35,274 nucleotides of DNA, from IMG/VR virus record IMGVR_UViG_3300017735_000043, positions 1-35,274 of that record. One strand, written 5' to 3'. The notes under the pieces were generated by a model. The model saw only the letters and a list, made by a program, of their open reading frames with translations. It did no database searches and had not been told where the DNA came from. The translations under genes and the position numbers were made by a program. The stretch comes from a virus. Below are positions 8,353 to 17,477 of this stretch, piece by piece. Within the stretch, counting starts at the first letter, position 1. Every line of letters starts with the position of its first letter.

Positions 8353-8673
8353 ATGAAAAGAGTGTTAAGTATCGACCCAATTACGGGCAAAGAATTATAC
8401 CTGCATCAGAATGCAGACGGCACTGAGGTAATTCAGCAGACCCAGCATTTCGACGGTCTCATCACACTGAACAAGCACATGAACGACCAGTGGCAAAAGG
8501 GCCAACTGCGCGGAACTCAGAAGCATATGTCCCATGTGGCAGAGATACCCAATATAGTGTATGCTCACCTTGTAGAAAAGTTCGGCAAGCCCGCTGATAA
8601 TCCGAAGGCTTGGAAGCAGTGGCTGAACGATAGCGAGAACAGAGCATTTAGAACGGGCGGCGGTAACATATGA
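8353..8673 (+). CDS. Conserved hypothetical protein after capsid
   Basis: A 106-residue protein. The start at 8353 is set by AGGAGGAC five bases upstream; longer readings run back into the capsid gene. The C-terminus KPADNPKAWKQWLNDSENRAFRTGGG is a pattern I recall from proteins encoded directly after the capsid in other short-tailed marine phages. It could be a head-completion or decoration factor, but nothing in the sequence proves this. It ends in an ATGA overlap with the adaptor gene. Confidence 0.75.
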   Translation: MKRVLSIDPITGKELYLHQNADGTEVIQQTQHFDGLITLNKHMNDQWQKGQLRGTQKHMSHVAEIPNIVYAHLVEKFGKPADNPKAWKQWLNDSENRAFRTGGGNI

Positions 8674-9311
8674 GCATAGGTAGTTACGCAGAGTTAAAAA
8701 CTGCAATCGCAAACTTTCTGGCGCGTGATGACCTCACCGCACAGATACCAATGTTTATCGAGCTTGCAGAGGGCCGCATGAGCCGTGAGCTTGAGACCCG
8801 TGAGCAGGAGAAGCGTTCAACAGCAACCCTGACCAGCGGCGACGAATACATAGCTCTGCCAACTGACCTGCGTGAAGTGCGAGAAGTAAAGCTAAACACT
8901 GACCCTGTGCAGGTGCTTACATATTACAGCCCGTCATCTTTGGACACCTCATATGCCTCATCCGGCGGCGGGCGCCCAGAGGGGTTCAGCATTGTCGGCA
9001 AGGAAATGAAAATCCGGCCCATTCCTGATGATGCATATACAGCAGAAATTATTTACATCGGTAGTCTCGAAAGCATCTCAGACACAGCCACCCCGACACT
9101 GTTCCTGCGTAGCCCAGACCTTTATTTGTATGGCGCATTAGCGGAGGCATATGCCTACTTACTAGATGAAGCACGGGCCTCGCAGTATGATGCCAAGTTC
9201 ACACGCGGCATGGAGGAGGTAAAGGTAGACGAGCAACGTGCACATTACGGCACGGGCTCATTGCAAATCCAAAGTATTTATTCACGACAAAATGCAGTAG
9301 CGGAGACCTAA
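8670..9311 (+). CDS. Head-tail adaptor protein (SU10 adaptor-like)
   Basis: A 213-residue protein with the pattern of the podoviral adaptor family that binds the portal ring and starts the short tail. An N-terminal helix pair (ELKTAIANFLARDDLTAQIPMFIELAE) is followed by R-rich YIALPTDLREVREVKL, a beta core (MKIRPIPDDAYTAEIIYIG) and a C-terminal helix (YGALAEAYAYLLDEARASQYDAKFTRGM). It is coupled by ATGA to the upstream gene. Its place after the capsid and before the nozzle supports the call. Confidence 0.85.
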   Translation: MSIGSYAELKTAIANFLARDDLTAQIPMFIELAEGRMSRELETREQEKRSTATLTSGDEYIALPTDLREVREVKLNTDPVQVLTYYSPSSLDTSYASSGGGRPEGFSIVGKEMKIRPIPDDAYTAEIIYIGSLESISDTATPTLFLRSPDLYLYGALAEAYAYLLDEARASQYDAKFTRGMEEVKVDEQRAHYGTGSLQIQSIYSRQNAVAET

Positions 9312-9314
9312 ACA

Positions 9315-9701
9315 ATGTCAGCCATGTCAGATTATTTAGAGAATGAAATTCTCGACCACATTTTAGGCACCGGTGCTTACACTATGCCATCAAGTGTTTA
9401 TGTGGGCCTATCAACATCATCATTTAATGATGACAACTCCGGCACAGAATTATCCGGCAGTGGCTACACTCGCAAGGTTGCTACCTTTGCGGCGGCGGCT
9501 TCCGGCACGACATCAAATAATGCGGCGGTTGAGTTCCCAGCGGCTACCGGCTCATGGGGCGACGTAAGCCACTTTGGATTGTTCGATGCGTCATCATCCG
9601 GCAACCTGTTGATTCACGGAGCGTTCTCTGTTTCAAAGACAGTTTCGTCTGGTGATATTCTAAAAATTGCTGTTGGCGATTTAGACATCACAGCCGCGTA
9701 G
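9315..9701 (+). CDS. Phage tail protein, YLENEILDHILG family
   Basis: A 128-residue protein matching a small, very common phage family annotated as tail fibre or tail protein. It opens DYLENEILDHILGTGAYTMP, has VYVGLSTSSFN and SGSGYTRKVATF in the middle, and ends in beta strands SHFGLFDASSSGNLLIHGAF and SGDILKIAVGDLDI. It is probably a beta-sandwich attached to tail or capsid. The exact virion position is unknown. CGGAGA lies upstream of the start. Confidence 0.8.
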   Translation: MSAMSDYLENEILDHILGTGAYTMPSSVYVGLSTSSFNDDNSGTELSGSGYTRKVATFAAAASGTTSNNAAVEFPAATGSWGDVSHFGLFDASSSGNLLIHGAFSVSKTVSSGDILKIAVGDLDITAA

Positions 9702-9708
9702 GTAAATC

Positions 9709-10272
9709 ATGGCTACCCTTGAGCAACTAGATTCGTGGGGTGTAATGGATGCGCTGGATAGCTATGGTACGCTAGACCAGCTAGACAACCTGACACTCCA
9801 CTCTGCCGCCTCATCGGTTTCAATGTCGGTAACAACCCTGACTGAGTTGCAGAAGATACTGCACTTTGCCGCGTCTGTTACTGGTGCTGGTAGCATCTCA
9901 GCTATCATCACACACATCAGACAAGTTGGCTCATCTGTTAGCATTTCTGTAAGCGCCACGGCAGACAATAACAGGATTAGGCTTTTCGACGGCACGGCAG
10001 ATGCGTCAATTACTGCAACAGCTATTTCTAACTTCCTTTTGGTTATTGATGGCAGTGCTGACATTGCTGTTTCAGCATCGTCTGAAAACTCTGTTACGTT
10101 CTCAGCCACAGGCAATTCACAGCTAGAGCTAACAGTTGCAGGTATCGGCAAGGTTCTGGGTGAGGATTGGTCAGAGCAAGCGGCGGGCACAGAGACTTGG
10201 ACGGATACTGTTGCGGGCTCTGAAATCTGGACAATACAAAATATTGGCGAAGAGGTTTGGTTTAGACAATGA
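9709..10272 (+). CDS. Virion-associated repetitive beta protein
   Basis: A 187-residue protein. It starts with LEQLDSWGVMDALDSYGTLDQLDNLTL, has Ser/Ala/Val beta repeats in the centre (SVSMSVTTLTE; SVSISVSATADN; ASITATAIS; DIAVSAS) and ends with short Trp repeats (GTETWTDTVAGSEIWTIQNIGEEVW). Proteins of this build occur beside the tail nozzle gene in marine phages; the function is not established. It overlaps the nozzle start by ATGA. It is probably an accessory tail or surface protein. Confidence 0.65.
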   Translation: MATLEQLDSWGVMDALDSYGTLDQLDNLTLHSAASSVSMSVTTLTELQKILHFAASVTGAGSISAIITHIRQVGSSVSISVSATADNNRIRLFDGTADASITATAISNFLLVIDGSADIAVSASSENSVTFSATGNSQLELTVAGIGKVLGEDWSEQAAGTETWTDTVAGSEIWTIQNIGEEVWFRQ

Positions 10273-11726
10273 TTACATTGGGCGAATGGATGCCGGACCA
10301 GCCGGACCTCAATAACACCGTAACGGTTGCCGAGAACTGCATTCCAGCGGCTCAGGGCTACCGCTCTATGAGCGGCTTTGTGTCGTATTCAAATGCGGCT
10401 GATAGCACTCTTCTGGGCTTGTTCGCCGCTAAGGACAACGCTGACAATACCAAGCTGTTTGCTGGCGATGCTGGAAAGCTGTATCTGCACAACACCTCGA
10501 CAAATAACCTCGATGATGTAAGTAAGGCTGGGTCTCCTGCGTATGATTTGTCGGCAGGTGAAAAGTGGAAGTTTGTCCAGTTTGGCGATAATGTTATTGC
10601 CGCAGGCGGTCGCGGGGAAGAACTGCAAAAGTTTCAAGTCGGAACTGATAGCGCATTTTCTGACCTGTCATCAGACGCACCAAAGGCCGAGCACATAGCC
10701 GTTGTAAGAGATTTTATCTGGGCCGGTGATATTGATGACGGCGCGGGACGGATACCGTATCGTGTGCGCTGGTCAGCGTTTAATGACATTACCGGCTGGA
10801 CATCCGGCACAGGACAATCTGACTTTCAAGACATCCCAGATTCAGGCAAAATAATGGGGCTGGTCGGCGGTGAATACTGCACGATACTGACAGAGAGAGC
10901 CATTTACAGAGCAAGCTATTCTGGCCTGCCTCTGGTGTTTCAGTTCGATAAGATTGACGCAGAGCGCGGCTGTGCGTTTCAGGGCTCCGTGTGCAATATT
11001 GGCTCACTGGTGTTTTACTGCTCTGACGATGGCTTCTATGCCTTTGACGGCACAAAGTCGGTCCCTATCGGCTCCGAAAAGGTAAACAACTTCTTCCTCT
11101 CAGATTTTGATTCTAATTATGCAAACCGCATGACTGCATCTGTTGACCCTCTGCAAGAGATTGCGATGTTCTCATATACATCTGTAAACAGCCCGTCTGG
11201 TCAGCCTGACAGGATTTTGATTTACAATTATGTGCTGAACCGCTGGTCTGTGGCTAATATAGAAGCAGACTTGTTAGCCCCGTTTTTCAGCGCTGGTTAC
11301 ACGGCTGACGGGCTTACAGATATTGAGGCTCTTGTTGATGACCTAGACCAAGCTGTAGATAACCGCTTTTTTAAGGGTGGGCAGTATGTGTTCGGCGGGG
11401 CTTACGGCTCAAAGATTTATGCGTTCAACGGGGCTCCGATTGATGCGACGATTGAGACCGGAGAGATGTCACTATCTCAGGGCAAGCACTCTATCGTAAC
11501 CCGCGTATATCCTTACTACGAGCAAGGCAACGTGACAGTTCAGGTTGGCGTTAGAAATACGCATTCGTCCGAGCCAGCATTTTCAGCAGTATCCGCTGAG
11601 AACGATGAGGGTTTCTGTCCGTTTAGAACGCAAGGCAGGTACCACAGAGCGAGACTGAACTTGTCTAATAGTTGGAGCACAGTTCAGGGGTTGTTCTTTG
11701 ATGCCAGAGAGATAGGCAGAAGATGA
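10269..11726 (+). CDS. Tail nozzle / stabilisation protein (P22 gp10-like beta-propeller)
   Basis: A 485-residue protein. The opening GEWMPDQPDLNNTVTVAENCIPAAQGYRSM is characteristic of the family that closes the short podoviral tail below the adaptor. Repeated blades are visible: LYLHNTST, KFVQFGDNVIAAGG, RVRWSAFNDITGWT, CTILTERAIYRASY, LVFYCSDDGFYAFDG, RILIYNYVLNRWSV. The C-terminus carries a small beta domain (VTVQVGVRNTHSSEP; RYHRARLNLSNSW). The gene overlaps both neighbours by ATGA. Its presence, with no tape measure anywhere, is the main argument for a podovirus. Confidence 0.88.
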   Translation: MITLGEWMPDQPDLNNTVTVAENCIPAAQGYRSMSGFVSYSNAADSTLLGLFAAKDNADNTKLFAGDAGKLYLHNTSTNNLDDVSKAGSPAYDLSAGEKWKFVQFGDNVIAAGGRGEELQKFQVGTDSAFSDLSSDAPKAEHIAVVRDFIWAGDIDDGAGRIPYRVRWSAFNDITGWTSGTGQSDFQDIPDSGKIMGLVGGEYCTILTERAIYRASYSGLPLVFQFDKIDAERGCAFQGSVCNIGSLVFYCSDDGFYAFDGTKSVPIGSEKVNNFFLSDFDSNYANRMTASVDPLQEIAMFSYTSVNSPSGQPDRILIYNYVLNRWSVANIEADLLAPFFSAGYTADGLTDIEALVDDLDQAVDNRFFKGGQYVFGGAYGSKIYAFNGAPIDATIETGEMSLSQGKHSIVTRVYPYYEQGNVTVQVGVRNTHSSEPAFSAVSAENDEGFCPFRTQGRYHRARLNLSNSWSTVQGLFFDAREIGRR

Positions 11727-12034
11727 CGCGCACGACAAACTATCGCGTTCTGAACCCAATTACAGCAACCACGCGAGAAGTTGCAGAGGTGCTGAACAGA
11801 ACAGTTGACGGTAAGCTAAACAGTGTGGGTGAGTTCACTATAGCGCACAGCACGACATCAACAACGGTGACAGACCCGCGAGTGAGCAAGGAAAGCGTTA
11901 TATTGTTCAGCCCATTGGATGCACATTTTTACAGCGTGGAGCCGGTGGTTAATACGCTAAACAACGGAAGTTTCGTCGTGGAGAGCAAAAGCCACGGTCA
12001 CGCGACGGCGGTGGCATATGTCATTATTGGATGA
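11723..12034 (+). CDS. Small beta-structured tail-associated protein
   Basis: A 103-residue protein with the segment NYRVLNPITATTREVAEVLNRTVDGKLNSVGEFTIAHSTTSTTVTDPRV, a layout often seen next to nozzle genes. The second half (SVILFSPLDAHFYSV; SFVVESKSHGHATAVAYVIIG) looks like beta strands of a small virion protein. It starts by ATGA overlap with the nozzle gene and overlaps the next gene by 17 bases. The role is not known; a virion component is likely from context. Confidence 0.7.
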   Translation: MTRTTNYRVLNPITATTREVAEVLNRTVDGKLNSVGEFTIAHSTTSTTVTDPRVSKESVILFSPLDAHFYSVEPVVNTLNNGSFVVESKSHGHATAVAYVIIG

Positions 12035-12377
12035 ATACGAAAGGCTGATGCACCACATCGAGGCCGCACTAGAATACGCTGGAAACAGTCACACGGCTTT
12101 GGATGTGCTGGACGCTATACGCTCTGGTAAAGCCCAGTTTTTTCCGTATGAAAATTCTGTTATAGTGACGGAGATAGTTGACTACCCGCAGAGAACGTCC
12201 TGCCGAATCTGGTTAGCTGGTGGAGATATGGACGAACTGATGGAAGCTGAAAAAGAGGTTGCAGAATGGGCCAAGGGCCACGGATGCGATTCAATGGAAA
12301 TTATAGGACGTAAGGGCTGGGAGCGCCAGCTTAACGAGTATCAGGCGACAGCCACACTATTGACAAGGAATTTGTAA
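12018..12377 (+). CDS. Internal-virion-protein-A-like (T7 gp13 / GNAT-like) protein
   Basis: A 119-residue protein. The middle reads ENSVIVTEIVDYPQRTSCRIWLAGGDMDELMEAEKEVAEWAKGHGCDSMEIIGRKGWERQL in order, split here only by reading; this matches the T7 gp13 type (internal virion protein A), whose fold is a degenerate GNAT. The GRKGW motif at about residues 97-101 and the AGGD block are the clearest signs. Acetyltransferase activity is not implied. It sits right before the ejection proteins, as expected for a protein needed in core assembly. Confidence 0.7.
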   Translation: MSLLDEYERLMHHIEAALEYAGNSHTALDVLDAIRSGKAQFFPYENSVIVTEIVDYPQRTSCRIWLAGGDMDELMEAEKEVAEWAKGHGCDSMEIIGRKGWERQLNEYQATATLLTRNL

Positions 12378-12378
12378 A

Positions 12379-13131
12379 ATGAGCAAGGGCGGCGGAAGTT
12401 CACGGACTATCACACAGTCCACACAGGCACCAACATATGCACAGCCATTTATAAAAAGAGGCTTGCAGGAGGCCCAGCGTCTCTATGATAGCCCTACGCC
12501 TCAGTATTACCCTGAAAGCACAGTTGTTGGCTTTTCTCCCGAAACCGAGCAGGCACTGAGCGGATACCGTTCACAAGCTCTTCAGGGTAGCCCTCTAATC
12601 GGCGCGACACAGGATGTCGTAATGCAAAACCTGATGGGCACTAATCCTCTGATGTCAGCGGCAATGCAACCCGTTTTGGAGAAAATGCAGGGACAGGTTA
12701 GCGCGGCGGGCAGGTATGGCTCAGGCTACGGTCAGGGAGCTATTGCACAGGCATTGGCACCTATGGCTTACCAAGCACAGCAGGCGGCTATTGCTCAGGC
12801 ACCAGCGGCCCGTCAGTTCGGGTTTGCTGACCTAGAGACGCTTGCTCAGGTTGGTGCGGCTAGAGAAGCTCAGTCGCAGGCAGAGCTAGAGGCAGATGTT
12901 CAGAGGTTTCAGTTTGAGCAGGCACGGCCCACGCAGAAGCTGGCAGATTATATGCAGTTTGTGCAAGGTGGTTCGGGCGCACTCGGTGGTCAGACAGTTA
13001 CTCCGGTCACACGCAACCCAGCACTAGGGTTCCTCTCCGGCGGTCTAGCTGGCGCACAGGCCGCTCAGATGATGGGTAGCACCAATCCAATGTATGCCGC
13101 AGGTGGCGCACTGTTAGGAGCATTTGCATAA
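12379..13131 (+). CDS. DNA ejection / internal virion protein 1
   Basis: A 250-residue protein rich in Ala, Gln and Gly. It opens with SKGGGSSRTITQSTQAPTYAQPFIKRGL, has a Gln/Ala helical middle (MAYQAQQAAIAQAPAARQFG; QAELEADVQRFQFEQARP) and ends with a Gly/Ala hydrophobic stretch (LGFLSGGLAGAQAAQMMG; AAGGALLGAF) that could insert into membrane. This composition and place fit the smallest of the three podoviral ejection proteins that build a conduit through the cell envelope. It ends in TAATG with the next gene. The assignment is by position and composition. Confidence 0.7.
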   Translation: MSKGGGSSRTITQSTQAPTYAQPFIKRGLQEAQRLYDSPTPQYYPESTVVGFSPETEQALSGYRSQALQGSPLIGATQDVVMQNLMGTNPLMSAAMQPVLEKMQGQVSAAGRYGSGYGQGAIAQALAPMAYQAQQAAIAQAPAARQFGFADLETLAQVGAAREAQSQAELEADVQRFQFEQARPTQKLADYMQFVQGGSGALGGQTVTPVTRNPALGFLSGGLAGAQAAQMMGSTNPMYAAGGALLGAFA

Positions 13132-14408
13132 TGGCAAGAATACCTACAAGATTAAACGGCGGTGCGGCGGGCAGTCGTGCGTTTATGAACATGCTTTATC
13201 CGCAAATGCCGTCGGGTCCAGCGATGTCAACTTTGACAGCAAGGCCAGCGGCAGGCGGTCAGCCAGTCACCAGAGGCACTCCGCCTATGGCACTCTCACA
13301 GCAAGCACAGCTTCCGGCTTATGGTCTAAGAGCGGCGGCTATGAGAGGTCCACAAACAGCAATGGGTGCAACACCACCCAAAAAGCCAATGAGCCTTATG
13401 GAGCGCCTGTCTCCTGAATTTGGCACACCGGCCTCGGCTGGCTTAGGTGCGGCGGCGGCTACTGGCTTGCAGTTGTCAGGCTACAGCCCGACACCGATAT
13501 CCACGGCGCAGGGCTTGGGCGCAATGATGCAGTCCGGCATGAAGGCATTCCAAGCGGCTAAGGCGGCTGAGACTGCTGAGAAGCGGGCCGCATTGCAGGA
13601 TAGAATTGCTATGGCAAAGCTGGGCAAGGAATCAGCCCTTATGGAAAAGCTACGCCTAGCCGGTATTGACCCTAGCTCCCCAGAGGGGCAGGAATTTATA
13701 CGGAATATGCTAACAAAGCCCGCTACGGCAATAAATCTTGGCGACAAAAAAGAAAGTGAATTTAACAAAGAATCTGTTAAGTACGCGTTTAAGTTTATAG
13801 GAGAAGCAGACAAAAACATAAATCAAGTCAGAGATTTTGAGCCTAGACTTGAGCAAATTATGAAACTTTTAAGTGTCAAAAATGAAGATGGTTCTCCTAA
13901 AATAGACACTGGTCGATTAAATAACATTACCTTCCCATTCAGGCAGATAATGGCAGACGCCGGTTTATTGTCTGATGAGGATGCGGCTAATTTATCTAGT
14001 GAGGAACTGGTCAGACAGTCTATAGCTTTCATTATACCAAGAATGAGAGTTGCTGGCTCTGGGTCAACATCTGACAGAGAAATGGTGATGTTTGCAAATG
14101 CGGCGCCTAACTTTAATAATTCAACAGAGGGTAACAGAAAAATTGCCGCTGGTATGGCTATGATTATTAAGCATCAAAAAGAAAGAAGAAATTTGATGGA
14201 TGATTATATGTCAGATAAAAGTTTAGGCGACGGGACATTAAACGGGTTCAATAGATGGGCTGACGAAAAACAGGGCGATATCTTCCCAACATACGACACA
14301 CGTGAATTAATGACAGATGCTTATGAATCAGGAAAAGTTAAAGTTGGCGACTTAATCTTTAACGGAAAAGATTTTATTGTAATTAATAAAAAACATCTGG
14401 GGCTTTAA
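13131..14408 (+). CDS. Internal virion / ejection protein 2
   Basis: A 425-residue protein in two visibly different halves. Up to about residue 195 it is GC-rich and Ala/Gly/Pro-rich (GAAAATGLQLSGYSP, then helical FQAAKAAETAEKRAALQDRIAMAK). After about base 13725 the DNA becomes clearly more A/T-rich and the protein changes to an ordinary globular sequence (NKESVKYAFKFIGEADKNINQVRDFEPRLEQI; FIIPRMRVAGSGSTSDREMVMF). Proteins with such a C-terminal globular domain occur as second ejection proteins in marine phages. The switch suggests domain exchange. No catalytic motif is seen. Confidence 0.65.
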   Translation: MARIPTRLNGGAAGSRAFMNMLYPQMPSGPAMSTLTARPAAGGQPVTRGTPPMALSQQAQLPAYGLRAAAMRGPQTAMGATPPKKPMSLMERLSPEFGTPASAGLGAAAATGLQLSGYSPTPISTAQGLGAMMQSGMKAFQAAKAAETAEKRAALQDRIAMAKLGKESALMEKLRLAGIDPSSPEGQEFIRNMLTKPATAINLGDKKESEFNKESVKYAFKFIGEADKNINQVRDFEPRLEQIMKLLSVKNEDGSPKIDTGRLNNITFPFRQIMADAGLLSDEDAANLSSEELVRQSIAFIIPRMRVAGSGSTSDREMVMFANAAPNFNNSTEGNRKIAAGMAMIIKHQKERRNLMDDYMSDKSLGDGTLNGFNRWADEKQGDIFPTYDTRELMTDAYESGKVKVGDLIFNGKDFIVINKKHLGL

Positions 14409-14412
14409 AGCT

Positions 14413-15978
14413 ATGGCACAAAAAAAGTTACTTCCGGTTCCAACTGCTGACGATGAAATGGTAAGCCGTGTTGGTCCCAGAACCACTCTTGACATTTATA
14501 CGGACATTGCTAGGGCCGCAGGCCAAGGTCTAACTCTGGGCTTTGGCGATGAAATGGAAGCGGCTGTTCGGTCTGCTTTTGGTGACAAGTCTTATCCTGA
14601 GATAATTAAAGAAATCAGGACTGACATAAAGACATTCCAAGAAACAGACCCATACAAAGCATACGGCGCAGAGATACTAGGTGGCTTAATTACCGGCGGC
14701 TATGGTGCCACAAGGACTATAGGAACAGCAGTCGGCAAAGAGGCTGTAAAGCGAGCGGCTAAGTTCGGTGGTGCAGACGCGGCAATATACGGCGCAGGAA
14801 CTGGCGAGACACCTGAAGAGAGGCTTACTGGTGCGGCTATACAAGGCCCAATAGGTGCTGTAACTGCCGGTCTCGGTCAGAAGATTATGCCGACGTTGCA
14901 GGAGGGCGCCAAGTCTATGCTGGACCGTGGTTATCCCTTAACTATGGGGCAGGCATACGGTGGCAAGATAGGCTCCATCGAACAGAAAATATCTACCCCG
15001 TTTTTGCAGGAATCAATCCAAGAGGCGCGGCGCAGGCCACAGCAAATGTTTGTAGCTGAGACTATTGATGAGGCTTTGTCTCCATTAGGCAAAAAAGTTC
15101 CGAAGGGGATGACGGGAGAGGACGCTGTTGATTTTGCAGAAGATGCGATTCAGGATGCATATGAATCTGTGGTTCCTAAAGCCAAATTTGACGCGACAGC
15201 GCCTAATGCAAAAATTGAAAAAATATTGCAGACAGCGCTTTCTGATAAGGTTTTTGACGCTGATGACCTAGCTAAATTTACCAAAAAACTTAACGAGAGC
15301 TATTTCAGGTTTATGAGAAACCCTGATGCTGGCGGGAAGGCTTTTAAGGAAGCTGAAAGCAAGTTATCCGCCCAGATAAGGTCTGCTGTTCTGAAGGGTG
15401 AAAATACAGAAGTTCGCGTCTTGCGGGAGATACAAAGCACAATAAGAGATGACTTTGCCAGCCAGAACCCGTTTCTGCCGGACCTACAAAAAGCAAACAA
15501 AGCGTTCCGAAATATGCGACCTATTGTTAAGCTGTCAGACGCAAGAGCAGGGATGGGCGGAGAATTTACCCCAGCGGCACTTGTAAAGGCTGAAACTAAA
15601 GGAAGGGCAAGAACTTCACCAGAGGTCGTTCGGGCCAGAGAAGCTAGAGATGTCTTGGGGGGTACTGTGCCTGATAGTGGCACTGCTGGTCGGTTAGCTG
15701 TTGGCGACATAATGACAGCAACAACACCAAGAAAAATGCTTGGCCTTGGCGCAAACATCGTGGGTTCTTCTTTGTATGAATATCCTTCTTTGGGCAGAGC
15801 CGCCGCTAGGGGACCGTCTAACCTTGTGAAGTCTCTTGCGCCTACAGTATCTGAGTTTGGACCGCGTATTGGCGGGTTGCTATTGCCAGAAGCCCAAGCA
15901 AGCGAGATGCAATCAGACCCTTATAGTGATATACCTTATCTAACAATCAGACCATCAGATAGAAATCTGCTGGATTAG
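14413..15978 (+). CDS. Internal virion / ejection protein 3
   Basis: A 521-residue protein. The N-terminal block ARAAGQGLTLGFGDEMEAAVRSAFGDKSYPEIIKEIRTDI matches a widespread family of large phage internal proteins, with Gly/Ala-rich amphipathic stretches after it (GAEILGGLITGGYGATRTIG; GPIGAVTAGLGQKI) suited to membrane interaction during DNA ejection. The centre is helical and the end is proline- and serine-rich. I see no lysozyme or transglycosylase signature. It starts 5 bases after the previous gene. It is probably the third member of the ejection trio. Confidence 0.7.
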   Translation: MAQKKLLPVPTADDEMVSRVGPRTTLDIYTDIARAAGQGLTLGFGDEMEAAVRSAFGDKSYPEIIKEIRTDIKTFQETDPYKAYGAEILGGLITGGYGATRTIGTAVGKEAVKRAAKFGGADAAIYGAGTGETPEERLTGAAIQGPIGAVTAGLGQKIMPTLQEGAKSMLDRGYPLTMGQAYGGKIGSIEQKISTPFLQESIQEARRRPQQMFVAETIDEALSPLGKKVPKGMTGEDAVDFAEDAIQDAYESVVPKAKFDATAPNAKIEKILQTALSDKVFDADDLAKFTKKLNESYFRFMRNPDAGGKAFKEAESKLSAQIRSAVLKGENTEVRVLREIQSTIRDDFASQNPFLPDLQKANKAFRNMRPIVKLSDARAGMGGEFTPAALVKAETKGRARTSPEVVRAREARDVLGGTVPDSGTAGRLAVGDIMTATTPRKMLGLGANIVGSSLYEYPSLGRAAARGPSNLVKSLAPTVSEFGPRIGGLLLPEAQASEMQSDPYSDIPYLTIRPSDRNLLD

Positions 15979-15987
15979 GAGCGAGTA

Positions 15988-16845
15988 ATGGCTAAAGACG
16001 CGATTAATGAGTATTCCAGCACTGCGGCTTCTAACACAGACGTTGGCGGGGTAAACCTTGGCGAAGGTACAATGGTTGTCTCTGATATCAACGATTCCAT
16101 CAGAGAGCTAATGAGCCACCTAGCTGACCTGTCTGCGGGCACACATGGCATTCAGGTTCTGAACCTTGAGGATGATGACGGCAGTGCGTCTATCAATATA
16201 CAGGCACCCTCCGACGTAACAACCACAACCACATTTACGCTCCCTGACGGCGATGGCGCCGCTGGCGCTGTTTTGGAGACTAACGGCTCAGGCACACTTT
16301 CTTGGGGCACCGGCATGCCCTCTGGCGTTGTCATGCCATTTGCAGGCACCTCAGCACCATCTGGATATCTTTTCTGTTATGGGCAAACTGTAGCCGCCGC
16401 GACGTACCCTGATTTGTTTACCGCGATTGGCACGACATATGGGGGTGATTCTACTAACTTTACACTTCCCGATATGCGAGGCCGCACAGTAGCTGGTCAG
16501 GATGATATGGGTGGTAGCTCTGCTAATAGGCTTACATCTCCAATCAACGGAGACACGTTGGGCGCGGCGGGCGGGTCTGAAACGCACAGTCTAAGCGAAG
16601 CCCAGATGCCAGCACATACACACTTTGTTGTCAAAGGTGGCATTTACAACGGCGGAAGCTGGGGTACAAACACCTCACAAGCGATTAGAGAAGGTGTGCC
16701 AAACGACAACCCTGACAACCATCAATATGTTCTGAAGTCATCAAACGGTACTGCAAACGAGGCTCCCACCTCTTCGAAGGGTAGCGGTAGCGCACACCCG
16801 AACGTACAGCCAACTATTATTTTAAATTACATCATTAAGACATAG
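15988..16845 (+). CDS. Tail fibre with phage tail collar domain
   Basis: A 285-residue protein. Residues 1-55 (INEYSSTAASNTDVGGVNLGEGTMVVSDINDSIRELMSHLADL, read in parts) form the virion-attachment module shared with the next gene. Residues 110-165 contain a collar domain (GVVMPFAGTSAPSGYLFCYGQTVA, then ATYPDLFTAIGTTYGGD and FTLPDMRGR). The C-terminus has AQMPAHTH and ends HPNVQPTIILNYIIKT, the usual close of the collar family. It follows GGAGCGAG. Likely role: distal tail or receptor contact. Confidence 0.85.
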   Translation: MAKDAINEYSSTAASNTDVGGVNLGEGTMVVSDINDSIRELMSHLADLSAGTHGIQVLNLEDDDGSASINIQAPSDVTTTTTFTLPDGDGAAGAVLETNGSGTLSWGTGMPSGVVMPFAGTSAPSGYLFCYGQTVAAATYPDLFTAIGTTYGGDSTNFTLPDMRGRTVAGQDDMGGSSANRLTSPINGDTLGAAGGSETHSLSEAQMPAHTHFVVKGGIYNGGSWGTNTSQAIREGVPNDNPDNHQYVLKSSNGTANEAPTSSKGSGSAHPNVQPTIILNYIIKT

Positions 16846-16852
16846 GTGGATT

Positions 16853-17134
16853 ATGGCTACAAAAATTAGCGAGTACAGCGCGACACCTGCCAGCAACACC
16901 GACCTAGACGGCATAAACCTGTCAGAGAATGTCATGGTGCCGAGCGATGTCAACAACGCGCTGAGGATGCTTATGGCTCACTTAAAGGATATGGATGCGG
17001 GCACTGAATCTTTGTCTGCGCTGTCGGTCACTGGCACGGTTACGGCGAATGCTTTTAGCGGCGATGGAGCAAATCTGACAAACGTGCCGGATACCGGTGA
17101 CGGCGGCATAGCAATGGCAATAGCGTTAGGATAA
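16853..17134 (+). CDS. Short tail-fibre base protein, paralogue of the collar fibre N-terminus
   Basis: A 93-residue protein whose first 55 residues (KISEYSATPASNTDLDGINL, then VMVPSDVNNALRMLMAHLKDMDAGT) are clearly related to the start of the collar-domain fibre just upstream. It then has a short fibre stretch (VTGTVTANAFSGDGANLTNVP) and stops. It may be a truncated fibre copy left by duplication, or a genuine short adaptor. The upstream AGGTGG is a fair ribosome binding site. Confidence 0.7.
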   Translation: MATKISEYSATPASNTDLDGINLSENVMVPSDVNNALRMLMAHLKDMDAGTESLSALSVTGTVTANAFSGDGANLTNVPDTGDGGIAMAIALG

Positions 17135-17138
17135 GAGA

Positions 17139-17477
17139 ATGGCAAACGCATTTAAGACAAAAACTTTTGGCGGAGGTAGCACTGCGGCAAGCACTGCCAT
17201 GACTATTTACACTTGCCCGTCATCAACCGAGACAACCATTATTGGCATGACGGTCTCAAACATATCAACCAGCCAAATATTAGTTGATGTGACTTTTGAA
17301 AACAGCGATGGGAACAACGTGCATATTCTCAAGCAAACACCAATACCAGTTGGCGGCGGTCTTGTCCCGATTGGTGGCGACCAGAAAATAGTCATGGAAG
17401 CGGCTGACGTAATAAAGGTAACGAGTGACACGGCAAACAGCGCAGACACAATCCTGAGTATTCTGGAGATTACCTAA
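17139..17477 (+). CDS. Small tail-associated beta protein
   Basis: A 112-residue beta-rich protein (TAMTIYTCPSSTETTIIGMTVSN, then SQILVDVTFENSDGNNVHILKQTPIPVGG and DVIKVTSDTANSADTILSILEIT). Small proteins of this pattern are common in fibre loci of marine phages and resemble a jelly-roll subunit; function unproven. Its stop overlaps the next ATG (TAATG). Confidence 0.7.
   Translation: MANAFKTKTFGGGSTAASTAMTIYTCPSSTETTIIGMTVSNISTSQILVDVTFENSDGNNVHILKQTPIPVGGGLVPIGGDQKIVMEAADVIKVTSDTANSADTILSILEIT

Noticed and set aside
15300-15758. 152-codon minus-strand frame
   Set aside because: Antisense to ejection protein 3, no start signal and no recognisable domain.
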